From Eupeodes corollae (lineage: Eukaryota; Arthropoda; Insecta; Diptera; Syrphidae): a stretch of 64,000 nt of DNA. Where the stretch lies: assembly GCF_945859685.1 (NCBI RefSeq), contig NC_079148.1, positions 47,131,946 to 47,195,945 of the forward strand, written 5' to 3'. The position numbers and the translations under genes are program-made. This document shows positions 34,987-48,327 of the stretch, piece by piece; within the stretch, counting starts at the first letter, position 1; each line of letters opens with the position of its first letter. A model generated the notes under the pieces. It did no database searches. It had not been told where the DNA came from and saw only the letters and a list, made by a program, of their open reading frames with translations.

Positions 34987-35929
34987 GAGGCTGGGATGTG
35001 ACCACCACTGATAACTTCCGATTCTATCTATCGATTCGGCTTACTTAAAAGTTTTGTAGGTTTAAAAAATTGTCAGTTGAACTATTCTAAAAAGTTTAAA
35101 AAGTACCAACAACACTTTTCATTATGATGAAATAGTTTGATTTCAAAATCAATTTTTTAGCAATTTTTAAAAGTATTTATTTTGTATGTAAACAAATACA
35201 AATTGGATAAATAAAATGAATTTGAAGACAATGTCTTCTATTATTCAGGAGATATCGAAAACCAAACATCAATTTTTACAAATTTTGCGTACTTTTTTTA
35301 TGAAAAAATGGCTGTTGGATTTTTATAAAAAAATTACTGAAAGACGAAAACAATAGTTTTTGTGAGATAAAATTAGCTTGAAGCCAATATTTTTAATTTT
35401 TAAAAAGATATTTGAGAAATTTTCACCAAGTTTTAGTATTGTTTTTGTTTTTTGTAAGAAAACGGTCAATTCGATGTTTCTCAAAATTTTACCGAATGTA
35501 TATTTCTTTTAAGACAAATTTGTTTTAAGTTACAATCTTAAATTTTTGAATATTTGAGTCGAAATCAATTATTACTAACTTTTTGTAATTCTTGTGTAGG
35601 TTTTTATTTGTTGTTGAAAAAAAACTGTGAATTCGATTTTTCTCAAAATTTTACCAGATGTCAAAAACGTTATTATTCGTTGCACAAAATTATTTTGGAA
35701 ATTAAATCATTTTTCGTTTGTAAAATATTCGAGGTGTTAAATATTTTTTTTTCAGTTTTTTTGATTTATAAAAAAAAAAGTTAATTAGATCTTTATCCAA
35801 AAATATACTTTTTTCGTATCACGTTACAATTTTTTTGAAAGTCGTTTCTGCATCTTTCTCCATTATTAATTTTATAGCAAAATTTATTTGAAGTCTAAAT
35901 CTCTGCTGGTTCTTGAGCTATGGGAAGTT
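34987..35929 (+). repeat. R-family repeat, copy R5b (both ends, internal deletion)
   Basis: It has the same termini as R1: GAGGCTGGGATG at the start and GGGAAGTT at the end, with A-runs outside both. Between them are R-type internal units and GGTTCTTGAGCTATGG joined directly to the 3' terminus, so the ACGTACG-rich block is deleted. This independent copy supports the boundaries assigned to R1. Confidence 0.8.
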
Positions 35930-38800
35930 AAAAAATCTAAGTAACATAATTTAAAGTTGGTGAAAATTGCTTTCGAATCAAAATCAAACTTATTTTATTC
36001 ATATGAGATGTAGACTTCAATTATTGTTACTTAATTTCAGTATTTTTTTGGAAAAATTCAACTGGCAACTTAAGGATTGACAAATAATTTGATATTGAAC
36101 CATATAAAAATTCTAATTCTATTTAACTTGTAAAATTTTTGTTATCCTTCAATTCAATTGATTACCTATGAATACATTTGTGTATACCTAATGAAAACAA
36201 CACCCTGTTATATAAATTTACTAACATGAATAAATGACAATTGCTCGTTACACAATTTTTAGTTTAAAATTCAAAATAGACAGCTTCAACTTCAAAATGA
36301 AATATACACCGCCAAGAACTTATTTGAAGGTTAAAAATAAAGAATTTCAACTTGAAGTTCCGCATCCCTTTGCTCTTTTTCAAAACTCAATATAAAAGGA
36401 ATCTTCTAGTTCTTCAAGAGTTTCAACTAACATGTACAACACAAAATCTACATACCAACATGAAGATCCTTATACTTTTTCTTTCAAGTATCTACCTTCA
36501 CATATGTGTTTCAAGTTTCAATTTTTGTAAGTTAAGTTGTAAAAATTGAAAAAGTATTTTTTTGTTTTTCAAATGCACATTCATAATTAATTAAATCAGA
36601 TCACGTTAATATTTCTTTTAAAAGTGAATTCATCCTAAATATTTCAAGTTTTCAACACAAGAAGCACTTCAAAATTTTCTTTGCACATTGTTTTTATTTT
36701 TCTTCTTCTATCATTTCATATATAACAATTTCTTTCCTTTTGTATTTCGAATAAAAGTGGAAAAAAACAAAACAAAAATGAAAAACAGGATACAAAGTAG
36801 CTTTGAGGAGTTTTGGTCTTTTTTTTGGACGTGTTGTTGTTTTTTGTTTATATTGAAATGTGATGTGAAAACGAGCACAAGAATTTTTATATCTTTTCCA
36901 AGAAATTAATTTATCAAGTACCACCACCATCCTTAATGATGATGGGTTCCAAGCATCTCAGCTCAGCTCAGCTACCCTCCTCTCTTCCTTGCTATTCAAA
37001 TAGTAGGTTGGTAGGTGGAAGTTGTACATATCTATTTCTTTGAATACCTTATTCGGATTTCTACTTGACCTATTTTTTTGTAGATGTTTTCCCTTTAATA
37101 ATTTTTTTTTAATAAGAAGTAAAAACTTTATATGTATAACGTTGCATGCGAAGCAAATGCCATTTGATTTTTTTTACTTTTGAAACTTAACCCTCGTATC
37201 TACTCGCTTACAATATCAAAAAATAAAAAAAAATAACAAAACTGAAATAAATACTTTGCAAATGAATCATAGACCGTGATGTCTGTCCCATGCGTTCCCT
37301 TCGTTTCTCCAGTTGCATGCAAAATATTTGTATTTATGGTTCAAGTATAATATTTTATTTGAACCACTGTACTTGGTACTTGTTAAGGAACTCAAGTTTA
37401 TCAAACAATGGCTGACAAATTGAATGGACACTTTAACGCACTTATGGATATACACCGCGTTCGGGCTTCACTGCTGCCGTGAACATTGAAGTAGGCATTA
37501 GGCTTATAGGCACATAACATACTTAATAGTGCACAGCAAACACATCATAAACTTGCCTCCTTTACACACCTTTGTTTGCTTGTTATAGGAGATAAATTAT
37601 TTGGCCTAGATTTCAAATTTGACAAAAGAAATCACATAATATCGTATTCGTAGAGGTACTCGCCTCGCAAATTGATAGCTTAGATATAGTTTTAAGTGTA
37701 ATAATATAAATAATTTGTCTTTCAGGCAAATTGAAATAACTATGATGACGCGTGATTGAGGTAAAGCGCTGGAAAAGGGGTAGTTGCGTGGAAAATAAAT
37801 ACCTTAGAAGTCACATTGATTACTATTAAGTTAGGACATTTAAAAGTCCACATACTTCAATAAAATCCAACGGTTTAAGAGTCTGACTTACAAACATAGG
37901 CATTGTTATTATTTTATCCACAAGATGGCTCCAGGTTACGATTAATGATCGACTTAAATATGTGAGTTTCCATCAGAATGAAATAAGTATTCTTACAAAG
38001 GCAAAGGCGTTTTCTTTTGTTAAGCTCTAAGCACAAAAAAACCTTACATGAGCACCTGGACAATTCAATATCATCAGAGCCTTAAAGAGAATGCAATCTT
38101 TGAAAGTATAACGAAAAGCAATCGTATATTTGGTGCCGTTTGTGCCATAGAGTTGACAAGAACTGGTAAAATAGCTCACAAGTGGAGAACTACCTCAAAA
38201 CAGTTTAGACTTAGCTGACCACAAGAGCTTTCTGGTTAATGTCGTGCTATCTTGCATTTCGCCATCTATAATTAATACAAAGTAAGTTAATAAGCTTTAG
38301 AAACAGTGTAGGACAAATTTAACTATCTACAGTTCTTACTTTCATATTTGGACATAAAAAAGCAGTAATATTAGTTCGGTGGGCCAAGAGTTGGATAAGC
38401 CTTGTTTTCGAATAAATAACGGAGATTCGAAACCGCCCTGGACCAATAACCGTGCCAAATAATTGCATGTTGAATGTAAATAGCCTATTTAACAATCAAT
38501 AATAGATTTCCAAAACCTTAAAAGATACAATACTGCTTCTAGACTTAAACTTGGAGGTAAAGAAGAGATTTATCACTGAAAATAATTTTTCGATGAAAAT
38601 CCGAATGGTTTTAGTGAATTTCAAGTATCAGTGAAGATACGAAACTGCTGTTGATCCATCGACTTGAGTTCTTAGAGATCTTAAGATCTAAGTCTTTATG
38701 CAAAACACAGTGCAATATCCTTTGTGGAATGCCTAATTCCAAAGATCGACGAGAAATCATGTCGTCAACATTACGAGTTACTCGTAAACATAAATCAGAA
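35930..38800. other. AT-rich DNA, no gene recognised
   Basis: There are no supported genes. Short overlapping frames at 36.35-36.93 kb are A/T-rich on both strands. A CTCAGCTCAGCTCAGCT repeat lies at 36957. Confidence 0.5.
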
Positions 38801-38802
38801 AC

Positions 38803-38966
38803 AGTCCGTTGAAAACAGCGATGAAGGGAACCTACAATTTTATTCCGAATCCGAACAACTAATTTGAGTCAGAACTTTTCATGACAAGAATTACTCTTGA
38901 ATGAGTTGTCAATTCCTCGTAAGCATGACAATCCTACAATCTAACCATCATGCCAAGGGTACGGCT
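38803..38966 (-). mobile_element. tRNA-derived SINE, copy S5 (internally deleted)
   Basis: The minus strand keeps ACCCTTGGCATGATGG (A-box region) and then jumps past the B box into the body (GAGGAATTGACAACTCATTC, GGTTCCCTTCATCGC). It is divergent and dead. Confidence 0.65.
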
Positions 38967-38988
38967 AACACTACGCGTTACGGCAATA

Positions 38989-40154
38989 TTCTCAGTTGTT
39001 CTTGACTTTCAAAGGCATTTGATAAAGTTTGGCATCAAGCTCTCTTATCGAAAATCAGTGCATTTGGTATTGATGAATCTCTTCTTCGTTGGGTTAGAAA
39101 TTACCTTTCGGACTGTTCAATTCAAGTAGTATTGGACGGGTTCAACTCTAATATTCACAAAATAAATGCTGGTGTGCCTAAGGGCTTCGTCTTGTCTCCA
39201 ACGCTCTTCCTTATTTTTATATGTGATCTTTTGTCTGAAACTTGAACAGAGTGCCCTCAGCTTTTCGTATTCGTATTAAGTTTCTCATCCTTGTCCTTCA
39301 GATGTGAAACTTCAACGGCAGCATATGATAAGCTCATTAAATTCTGATCTCCACAGCATTGTACAATGGGGAATGAAAAACCGTGTAGAATTTAATGCTT
39401 CGAGAACTCAATGGTGTCTCCTGTCGTTAAAGCGTAGCCCACCCCCGATGCTGCTATCCATGAGCGGCACTTGCATTCAGGAAACTGATCAACTTTCAGC
39501 ACACGGTATGAATATCACAGATCACCTCTTATGGAATGATCACATATTCGATATTGCCAAAAATGCTGATAGATGCTTAGGATTTCCCCTTCTGATCTAG
39601 CAGCAATTTACAAAGCCTTAATTCGTCCAAAACTTATATATAACTCGCATATTTTGGCACGTGCCTCTTAAACAAGTTTAAATATTTTGGACAGGATCCA
39701 AAAAAGAGCTTTGAAAATGATAGGCGATAGAACTTTAACCGAAACAATTACGTCACTTGAACACCGCCGCAATGTTTCATGCCTTTCGTTATTCTACCGA
39801 TATTTTTATAAACAGCTTTCTATCGATTTAGCACGTTTGATTTCCTCCCCGTCAAACATTTCAGCCGTAATACTCTTTACTTCTAGAAATGTACATCAGT
39901 TCAACCTTGAGCTAAATTTCGTACGTAATGCCAAGTATAGAGATTCTTTTTTAACCGCACATCGAGAATGAGGAATGAGGAAACCAGCTCTGTTTTTCCC
40001 TATCAATTTGATATTCAAAACTTTAAGACCAATTTGCTTCGGTATCTCCTCGTTAATCCCTCCCTATTTTCCTCAAGCTCGCACTATGTTTAAACTTTAA
40101 ACATGTTAAGGGTATTAATAACCCCTTGAGTGCCCGTTTATTATAAAAAAAAAA
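38989..40154 (+). mobile_element. Jockey/CR1-type non-LTR retrotransposon, 3' half, poly(A)-ended
   Basis: Translation gives the RT blocks SKAFDKVWHQALLSKISAFG, RWVRNYLSDCSIQVVL and GVPKGFVLSPTLF (usual GVPQGSVLSP). A damaged stretch follows where FADD should be, then SLNSDLHSIVQWGMKNRVEF, LSMSGTCIQETD, LLWNDHIFDIAKNADRCLGF, MDRIQKRALKMIGD and LEHRRNVSCLSLFYRYF. The last block is AKYRDSFL..RMRNELPALVFP. A short 3'UTR and a ten-A tail follow at 40145-40154. The block order is that of CR1/Jockey-group ORF2 C-terminal halves without RNase H. The endonuclease and RT N-terminus are missing, and several frameshifts are present. Confidence 0.82.
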
Positions 40155-43100
40155 CAGCTCAAATTCTTTCACCAGTTTTGGTTTTTATGGCCGTATAGGT
40201 GATTCACGGCACGACCAGAAAGTGCTTTAGTGCTAACATTTTTGTTTAGTTAATTTCAACAATTTCAAAGCTTTGTTGAAGGGTACTTCACTTCGTTCTA
40301 TTTTTGGAAATAATGTAGATTTTATTTGTGAAATGTGGAAAGAAGATAGCTTCAAGAGTTACAGCTGCACCTGATGCGGGCTGTTCAAATTTGAATTCTT
40401 TATTAGAACACCTTTTATTTTATCACTCGAACTACATTTAATTTACTCAAAATTAAATATATTTTCTCTAACTACTTTTCTACGCCAATTTAAACTAAAA
40501 CAACATATCCCTTTTTTAAAAAGAGATAGAACAAATTGAAGTTGAGAAAATTTCCATCTTTAAACATTTTTAGGAGTTCATGTTCAGCAACACAAATTAA
40601 GCTGTAGTTAAAACGAGACAAGATATTTTTTAAAAGAAGAGTAAGTAAGTCTTTTTTGCAACTTATCAACGATCAATCTCTTATTGATCTTAACTTTTGT
40701 GTGAACTATTAGAAGAACGACTGTGCTCAAAGTCCCAGTCAAAAAATTCTGTTCAATTCTTGTATAGTTCCAAAGATCTTCTTTTTGAAAGATCTCTCAA
40801 ATATCGAGGATTCTATTTTCGGAATGTAAAAATTTGAACTTTCGTTCCTATTTCTTATCAGGTTATCTACAGGATCCTAATTTTTAACAGTTTTCTTAAT
40901 AAAGATAAGACAACAATGTAGAGTTTCCCCATCGTGATTTTCAAATGGACTTAAAATCTTCAATAAAAAAATACGTATTTTCCAATTAGCGACTCCATCA
41001 ATACTCTCTACCGTCATGGAAAAATTTTCAATAGCTCCTTGAGTAAGACTCTATACTTTAAAATATTGCCAGTTATATATTTCTTTTCTTTTATTCACAC
41101 TTTCTCTTAATATAATAAAACTGATTTACTTACAAAGCCACACCTTACATCTTCAAAGCTTAGCCTCTTGAACAGGAATAAAAAATGTGGGAACCAGTCA
41201 TGCATAATTAACTGGAGAACCAATAATTCACAAATATAAAATAAAGTATTGCTTAGCTTCTTATAAATCTGATGACCTATAAGACCTCCCTCCAAAGTTT
41301 AAGAACTTTTACATCTTTGTATATCAACTCAACAATCTACTTTTATTTTAAGCTACATGTCTATAAGAAACTCCTAAGTTGTTCTACTTTATTCATGGTC
41401 TTGTTTCTAAGACAAAAAAAAAACAATATTTCATTTTCTATATAATTAAGTTGGAATAGGTCTAAACTGAATGAGTAATGTCAAAACCCAACTACTTACC
41501 AACGGACAGAGCATATTTTACGACAATCCCAGTGCTCCCAGTCCATTGGTGTGACAGTTAATATCTTTAACCCAACACTTTTCTCACATCGTTTAGTGAA
41601 ATTTATTCGGTCAACTGATGGGACTTTGCTGCTGTTTCTACTACTACTGCTTCTTCTTCAACTCCTTTATTGATAAATAAGCCCACAATATTTTATGAGG
41701 GTTTACTCTGTGTATATTCAAAGATAAACTTGATGTATCTATAGACCCGACTCGACTTGAATACACAATACTAGAAAAACTTGGTCGGTCATGGTCAACT
41801 TTAGCTTCAGCTTCAAATTTCATTTATTACTTTTGCACAAGAAACATTCGATTAATATTTTTGAGCATTCAAAAGAAAAAAATCACAATCCATACGAACA
41901 ATTGTCTTTGCTTCTAGGAGGTATGTAAAAGTATATTTATGGCCTTGGTCCAAGAGTCTAAACATTAAGTTTCTTAAAAATAAAAAAAGATTAACCAGTT
42001 AATACTTCACAATCACCACCGAAGTTATAAAAAATAGTCAGTCTTACAAAGAAAAAAGATTTAGCTGTTTTTTTTTGTGGAATGGATTGGATTGGGATTG
42101 GACTCTTATAAGCTTATCGTAAAAACATGGGATATCATTTATCAAGTCTTAATGTAATAAATATATATGTATGTATGTATTTATAGGTATAAATATTTAA
42201 CAAACAAAAGGATTGAAAGTAATGGGGTAATATATTTTGGGAAGTATATTTTTCTTAAGAAAGTTATTTATTGAAGCTTTTGGTGCTCTTTGCGGTGTGG
42301 TATGGTGGAATGGTCAGTTCTAATATGGGGGTTACCCTTATTACGCAAAATTTATGGAATGTTGTTTTTTTGTTAACATTGTGACTAAGCCACCATAATG
42401 ACAATATATCTATTCATGCACTTAAAATGAAAAACAATCTCTAAATTATAATCAAACAAGACATAACGACACGAAGGCCGCCAAAGCTTGTAAAAAATGA
42501 CAAGACATTCTCGAAAAATAAATTTATTTGTTAAGATGATAGCGGGCGGTCCATCCAAGGAATACAAAAAAAAAGACATTGATGAGCACGAGGCCACGAC
42601 GAAAACGAAACGACACGATTACATTAATGACTAAGATTAAAGATAAGTGCTCACCTGCTTTACGCATATCTAAGCTTACAAGCTATAACAAAGTCGGAAT
42701 TTGAAGAGAGTCCCAAAAATAACAAAAGATTTGATTTTGACTTTGATGTAGTCATTAGTGTAATTGGTAAGAGACGTTTTTCTTATTATTTTTTACTGGA
42801 CATAATTTAAACTGTCAAATTTAAAAATGAGTTTCTTGTTTAGTGTGGACAGAGCTTTAAGGTTGTGTTACCTTTTATTGTTTAGAGGACCGTTTATGGA
42901 CATTAAGAGCGTGATTACAAGCTCGGAAAAAAGTATTCCAACGTTTTTAATAAAAAGAAGAACATGACTTATTTCAAGAGTAGAGATAAAGTAAAATAAA
43001 AATGTAACGTGGTTTTTGGGAAATTTAATATACATAGTACAGTGAGCCATTACCAAAAAAACCCATCCACAGTAGTCCGATTTTTTCATTTGAATGTTGA

Positions 43101-43573
43101 TTTAATGGAACATTTGCAAATGAAATTCGAATAAAATAATAACTAAAGAAAAGGGTTATGTTCGTCGATTATGGTACAAGTAAAGTTACCCTTCACCTAC
43201 AACAGATGGAATTAGTGTGTATTAGAAGCGTATAGAGAACTCAAAGATCGATTTTGTACTGAGCAACAGAATGACAAAAACAATTCCACTAGATAATTTT
43301 TTTTTCTAATAGGTGGTGTTGCATATGAATTTCATACAACATTTTGTAGGACTAATACGAAATCATTAATATGCCTTTAAAAAAAAAATTAGATAAAAGT
43401 TGATTTGTAATCTGATTGGAAAAGTAACTAATGAAGGAAAAATAAGTTTAAACAAAGTGAAAAGAAATTCTTTCATTAAGTTCATCTTAAGTAACTTCAT
43501 AGTGTTTTGTGCGTTGAACACTACTCTACGAACACAGCCATCGGGTTCCAAACGAACTAATGTCTAATCATTA
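40155..43573. other. AT-rich DNA, no gene recognised
   Basis: Includes an (ATGT)n microsatellite at about 42155-42180. No coding or RNA gene could be supported. Confidence 0.5.
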
Positions 43574-44027
43574 ATGGCTGAAACCCAAACACGCTTCGGC
43601 TTCGCCTGACGTTAACGAGTTCAGCCATAGGAATTCAATTCATGCTATTACAATGAAGCTTTGACCTCACGTTACGTTTGACAATCGTAAGGAAAAGAAC
43701 GTAATGTGACTCCAAACGGAAGCTCTAGTTCAAAATTGCTGAACATTTGCTTTTTCTGACAGCTCCACAGCTGTAAAAAAAGTCAATAAACAAAATACAT
43801 TTGCTTTTGGAGGGATTACCATTGGTTATTATCGGCGGGCTTTGTAAGCTACTTCGATTTCAAAACTCATATTTTGTACTTCACGATCAAAACAAACTTT
43901 TGTGAAAAATAACAGCTGCTATAAATGACAAAAGTGCCATTTTAGAAATTTCATTTAAAAAGCTTCGAAGCAGGCCCATCGTAACGCAAACGAAGCCTAA
44001 GCTGAAGCGTGTTTGTGTTTCAGACAT
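43574..44027. mobile_element. MITE with ~29-bp terminal inverted repeats (M3)
   Basis: It is 454 bp long. The left end ATGGCTGAAACCCAAACACG and the right end, read in reverse complement, ATGTCTGAAACACAAACACG match at 18 of 20 positions. The match continues into CTTCGGCTT versus CTTCAGCTT. There is no ORF. The structure fits a non-autonomous DNA transposon. The superfamily is undecided, since no convincing target duplication was seen. Confidence 0.8.
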
Positions 44028-44514
44028 AAAACCTCGAAAATTACTTTGGATACTAGAATAAAAGCAAAATTTTTACCCACAGAAGGATTTTACTGTACCT
44101 TTTATCGGCAATGATTTTAACTCAGATGTTTTATTTGTTATGTACTACACATGACTTTTCTCTTGAAGCACTGGTATATGGTGTTGCAATAAGAGGTTTT
44201 AATTTGAAAAGCTGGGCAGCTGCCAATTTTAAAGCTATCATCTTTTAACATTTGACAATTTGTAAACGCATTGAAATTGTTTTAATTCAATGCCTAAGTT
44301 GACTTCATCACAGTTTGCAAAGCTAAAGAACTTTTGGGAAGTCGTAAAGCATCTTATTGAGCGGCTTTAGTGGTTGACATTTTGAACTGTTAGTGGTTTA
44401 AAGAATCGATGCCTTAAGTGTAGTTGAAAAACCGTAGTATGTAGTTGACAAATATCCAGACTTTTCGATAATTCACTCGTCTTTTGAATAAGGCAATCCA
44501 CGCCATTTTGTTGA

Positions 44515-44820
44515 GAGGCAAGAGGAGAGGATGAGGTAGGTATTTTGAAAGGGTAGGAAAAGGATGAGGTAGGAAAAGAGTTTGGAAAAGGTAGGTTGGA
44601 TTGTCAAGCTCTGGGGGACGCCGCCTGCTAGCGGTGCAAGGCGTCAGCTCGTCGGATGGGGAGGATCTTGCCCCCGAAACTCAACCTTGCCTGCAAGCAA
44701 AAACATAAATCAGGCCAAGGAATAAGGAAAAGGTAAGTTGACATGAACGGACTGACTATAGGCACATCAGGGCACTGCGGATGTTGTGCAGTGAGGCCAT
44801 TACCCACCCTACCTTTACCT
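44515..44820. repeat. GC-rich island, probable transposon fragment
   Basis: This is a patch of about 300 bp with high GC in an AT-rich setting. It contains GGGGGACGCCGCCTGCTAGC, AGCTCGTCGGATGGGGAGG and GCAGTGAGGCCATTACCCAC, framed by repeats of AGGATGAGGTAGG and CCTACCTTTACC. No ORF or known domain was identified. The sudden composition change suggests inserted DNA, such as an untranslated end of a retrotransposon or a SINE. Confidence 0.45.
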
Positions 44821-47800
44821 AAAAATTAGATTTTAGGGCCTTAAAACAAGAGCTCAAGCAGATGCTTCGTAGCTTCGATAATTGGGTTTTTGACATTTCA
44901 TCGCTAGAATGATTGAAAAGCCTTAATGATGTTTTATGACAGGAATTGAAAAATATTGTTGTTGACTATATTTTATTTCATCAAAATTGAGCTTCGTTCC
45001 AAACAAAGCACGAAACAATTATTGCAAAACAAATAAAAACCGAGATGTTCTGATTTAACACCATAAGGCTTGTTTCTTAAAGCCCAACAGATAAAACTTT
45101 TAACAATGCTTCACAATCGAATCAAGACCTTACAGATGGAATTAATTTAAGATGAAAGTCTCCGTAAAGCAGTCTAATGTTAGTGTTTTTTGGGAAAAAA
45201 GTATTGGGAATAAATGTAAAAAGCAAAGTAGTAAGATTGAAAAAAGTTAGTTTCCACCTTCACCTTTTTACCAAATTTAAAAAAATTGTGATTGTTATTT
45301 TCAAAATAGTTGTTTTTAATATATTGTTATAATAAATTATTTATGAGACTCAACAAAAAGAAATCTGCTGTAAGGAGACTTTTTGGACTAAGTGGGTGTA
45401 CAGCTGAAAATTTCATAAAAATAATACCACTGTTGTCAGATTTTAGTGAATTTTCTGTCAGTTCATTTTTAGACTTCAAGCTTTTGAAAATAAGTGTTTC
45501 GCTGTTAGATATGTTAAATATTGAAAAATCTTCTATAATCGTGTATAGATTTACATCAAGTAGTTGCAAATTTGGTAATAAGTTAATTTTTAGCTTGCGT
45601 ACCTGATGAAAGCCCCGCTTCTTAATTTTTGTATAAATTCATGTTTTATTATTAAGAACACGTGACTTGACTTTCTGACCACTACGGACGCATATTTTTC
45701 AGAAAGCAAAAATATAAAATAACTAAATACCTACGAATTTAATTTTACTTAAGTTAGTTCTTGTTATTATTATTATTGTTTTACTGATGGTAACACAGCA
45801 TATAAACCGTTAGTCTTTGTCTTCTAAATATTGGGAAATAATAGATCGTTTGACGCTAGGGCTTAAAACTTTGCAAAAATATTTTAAAGTGCAAAAATGG
45901 CTTTAAACGTTTTATATTGTAATGTTTTTATTCTATGGTGAGTTGTTAAAGCCCTATGACCATAGACGAGCATAGGGATATTTTATATGTTCCAAAAAAT
46001 AACAGGAAAACTATTACAGGTTTCAATATTTTAATTGGAAAATATGTTTATTAGGCTCTATGAATTATCCAAACTAACCAGACTGCCTACTCTACCTCCC
46101 AAATGCTAGTTATCTTTAAAGGTTTAATAAATTCTGTAAGGGTTCGCAACACAAATTAAAAAAACAAACCTACAACGCTGCAGAAGAAAGCAAATGTATA
46201 AGAGAATGAGTAAAGTAGGTAAGGTCTTTGCCAATGCTTCACAAACAATTAATGGCTTTAAAGATAGAATTTGTGAAATTGTAGAGCAAATAGAGCCGAA
46301 AGAGAACAAATTGAACTTAAACCGTAACCATGTCAGTTATCTTTTTTTTCTTTAAAATTAAACCTCTTATTGGAAACCCTCTTTAAAGCTTTCTTTAGTC
46401 CTAACTTTAACCCACTTTCTCAAAGGAAGAATCATTCCGTGTTGAATGAATCAGTTTTAAATAAATAACAGCTTCACATAACCCCCTACAATTGAATTTG
46501 TTTGTAACTGCATCAGATCGTGTGTTGTGAATTTTAAAGTACACGAAGACACCCCAGCCAGTATATTACAAGTATTCCAATTCCGCACCATCAGTTCCAA
46601 AACTTTGTTGGATTTCACTTCGTTTTCACATTATTCACAACATGAATAAAAAGTTATTCAAAACAATTGAACTCATAAATTTATATTCGATGTTTTTTTT
46701 TTTATTTTTGTAATTTTGTTTTTTATTTTATTTTATTATTTATGACCTCATTTAAATTTTAAAAATGCAAGCTAATGTAGAAATACATAAAAATAAGAAG
46801 AGAAATCACATCTCTAATGTTTGTTTGAATTCATTTAGCAAGGCAACACTTGTGGGTAAGGTGGAGATAGAAATGCAGAGGTTGGTTGGAGGTGGATGGA
46901 TGACGGTTGGTTTGGTTGAGATATAAAACGGATGACGGCAAACATGCGAAATCTTCTTCGGATCACCCAGGGTAACGAGTAGCAGCAGGAGCTGGAGCAG
47001 GAGCACACAGCTCTTTCTTTCTTTCTATAGGGATTTGGTTTCCTGTTTTTGCATAATTTATTACTTTGTGTTGGAGGAAGTTGTTGCTCTGTCGTTTCCT
47101 CCAAAAGGAACAAAAACCAACAAAAAAAAACTTAATCAAAATAGGTATAGGTGGATATAAAACAAGACCAAAAAATTGAATCCCCCAAGGTAATCGTAGG
47201 TAGGTATGGTACCGCATTCTTTGTTACATGATAAGCTTTATGCCACTCATAGCACGTATTTAAAGAGAATCCTTTTTCTTCCTTTCCTCCAAACACCATA
47301 ACAGTTACTGTACGGAGGTTTGTAAAGTTGTAGGGAGGTATATGATGTGTGAAGAATTTCCTCACCAAAACCTACCTACCAACCTATCTCTGTTATATCT
47401 ACAATGTATACCTTCCTACCTACGTTATGTTATATATTTTTTTAAGGACGTTTTTTTTATTATTTTTACTGTTTCACAATAATTTAATGTTGTGAACAAC
47501 ACAAGCTGCTGTTTTAGATAAACTTCAATAAGAATGCGAATCGTAAACACATTGTGATGCGAAAAATTCCGATAATGGCTTATAAAAATACCTATAAAAA
47601 GAAATGCCTTTTTGTTGTTGTGTTTTTGAAAAATAAAAACAAAAAATAAGGATATTTGAGTGAGCCCTAGAGAGGATTTACCTGCGTGTACCACACTGCC
47701 AAGGAAAACAGGAAAACAAAACAAAAAAGATACGACTAGCGACGAGGACGACCTCCACGGTTTGTCGGCATCCTTTCCGTTTGGATTTCTTTCTGTTTTT

Positions 47801-48180
47801 TTTTTTTATTTTATGTTTGCCTTTATGCATTGTAATATTTACCCACATACAATTACATGTAATTTTATGATGGCAGCGAAACAAGTTCCTGTGAAGGACG
47901 ACGATGAACGTAGACGTCGACGACTACGGCTACGACGACGATGATGATGACTACGGGACGTTGTGAGGGATGATCTCCCACTGACAACATCGCATTATCG
48001 CAAATAAGAGGGGCAAAGTCAGGGCTGTGCGAAAAATTAAGTGTACGGTATTTCGATACAATTACTACTAAAGTATTGAATATTTGAAGGCAATGAACAG
48101 TACTAATGAGACCTTCTTTTAAACAATATTTAAACCATATGGTTTCTTTGGCAGTGTTTTAAGTGTTCGAAAAATAAATA
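44821..48180. other. no gene recognised
   Basis: AT-rich at first. From 46.8 to 48.0 kb it is more mixed, with low-complexity GAC/CGA-type triplets (47895-47955) that open frames on both strands. At 45310-45606 both strands are open in overlapping frames without any recognised domain. Confidence 0.45.
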
Positions 48181-48185
48181 ACAGT

Positions 48186-48306
48186 CCGAAAATAACCAGG
48201 TTCTAGTGAATTAAAACTTTTAACCATTCCTGTGTGAGAGTAATTGAGAATTGAAATCAAGACGTTTGGCATAACATTACTACGCAATAACCATTATGCC
48301 ACGTGT
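48186..48306 (-). mobile_element. tRNA-derived SINE, copy S6 (internally deleted)
   Basis: The minus strand keeps ACGTGGCATAATGG (A-box region) at its start and the body end (TTCACTAGAACCTGG, TTTTCGGACTGT), with most of the middle missing. It lies directly beyond the 3' tail of the RT element that starts at 48328. Confidence 0.65.
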
Positions 48307-48327
48307 AGTTTTCATAAATATTGAATT

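Noticed and set aside
43528..43543. 16-bp word ACGAACACAGCCATCG shared with 54548-54563
   Set aside because: Flanks do not match; too short to define a repeat, though it may be a remnant of one.
46806..47944. Several overlapping frames on both strands, one ending in an Arg-rich tail
   Set aside because: Caused by GAC/CGA triplet repeats and T-rich runs; all phases are partly open, which is the signature of low complexity.
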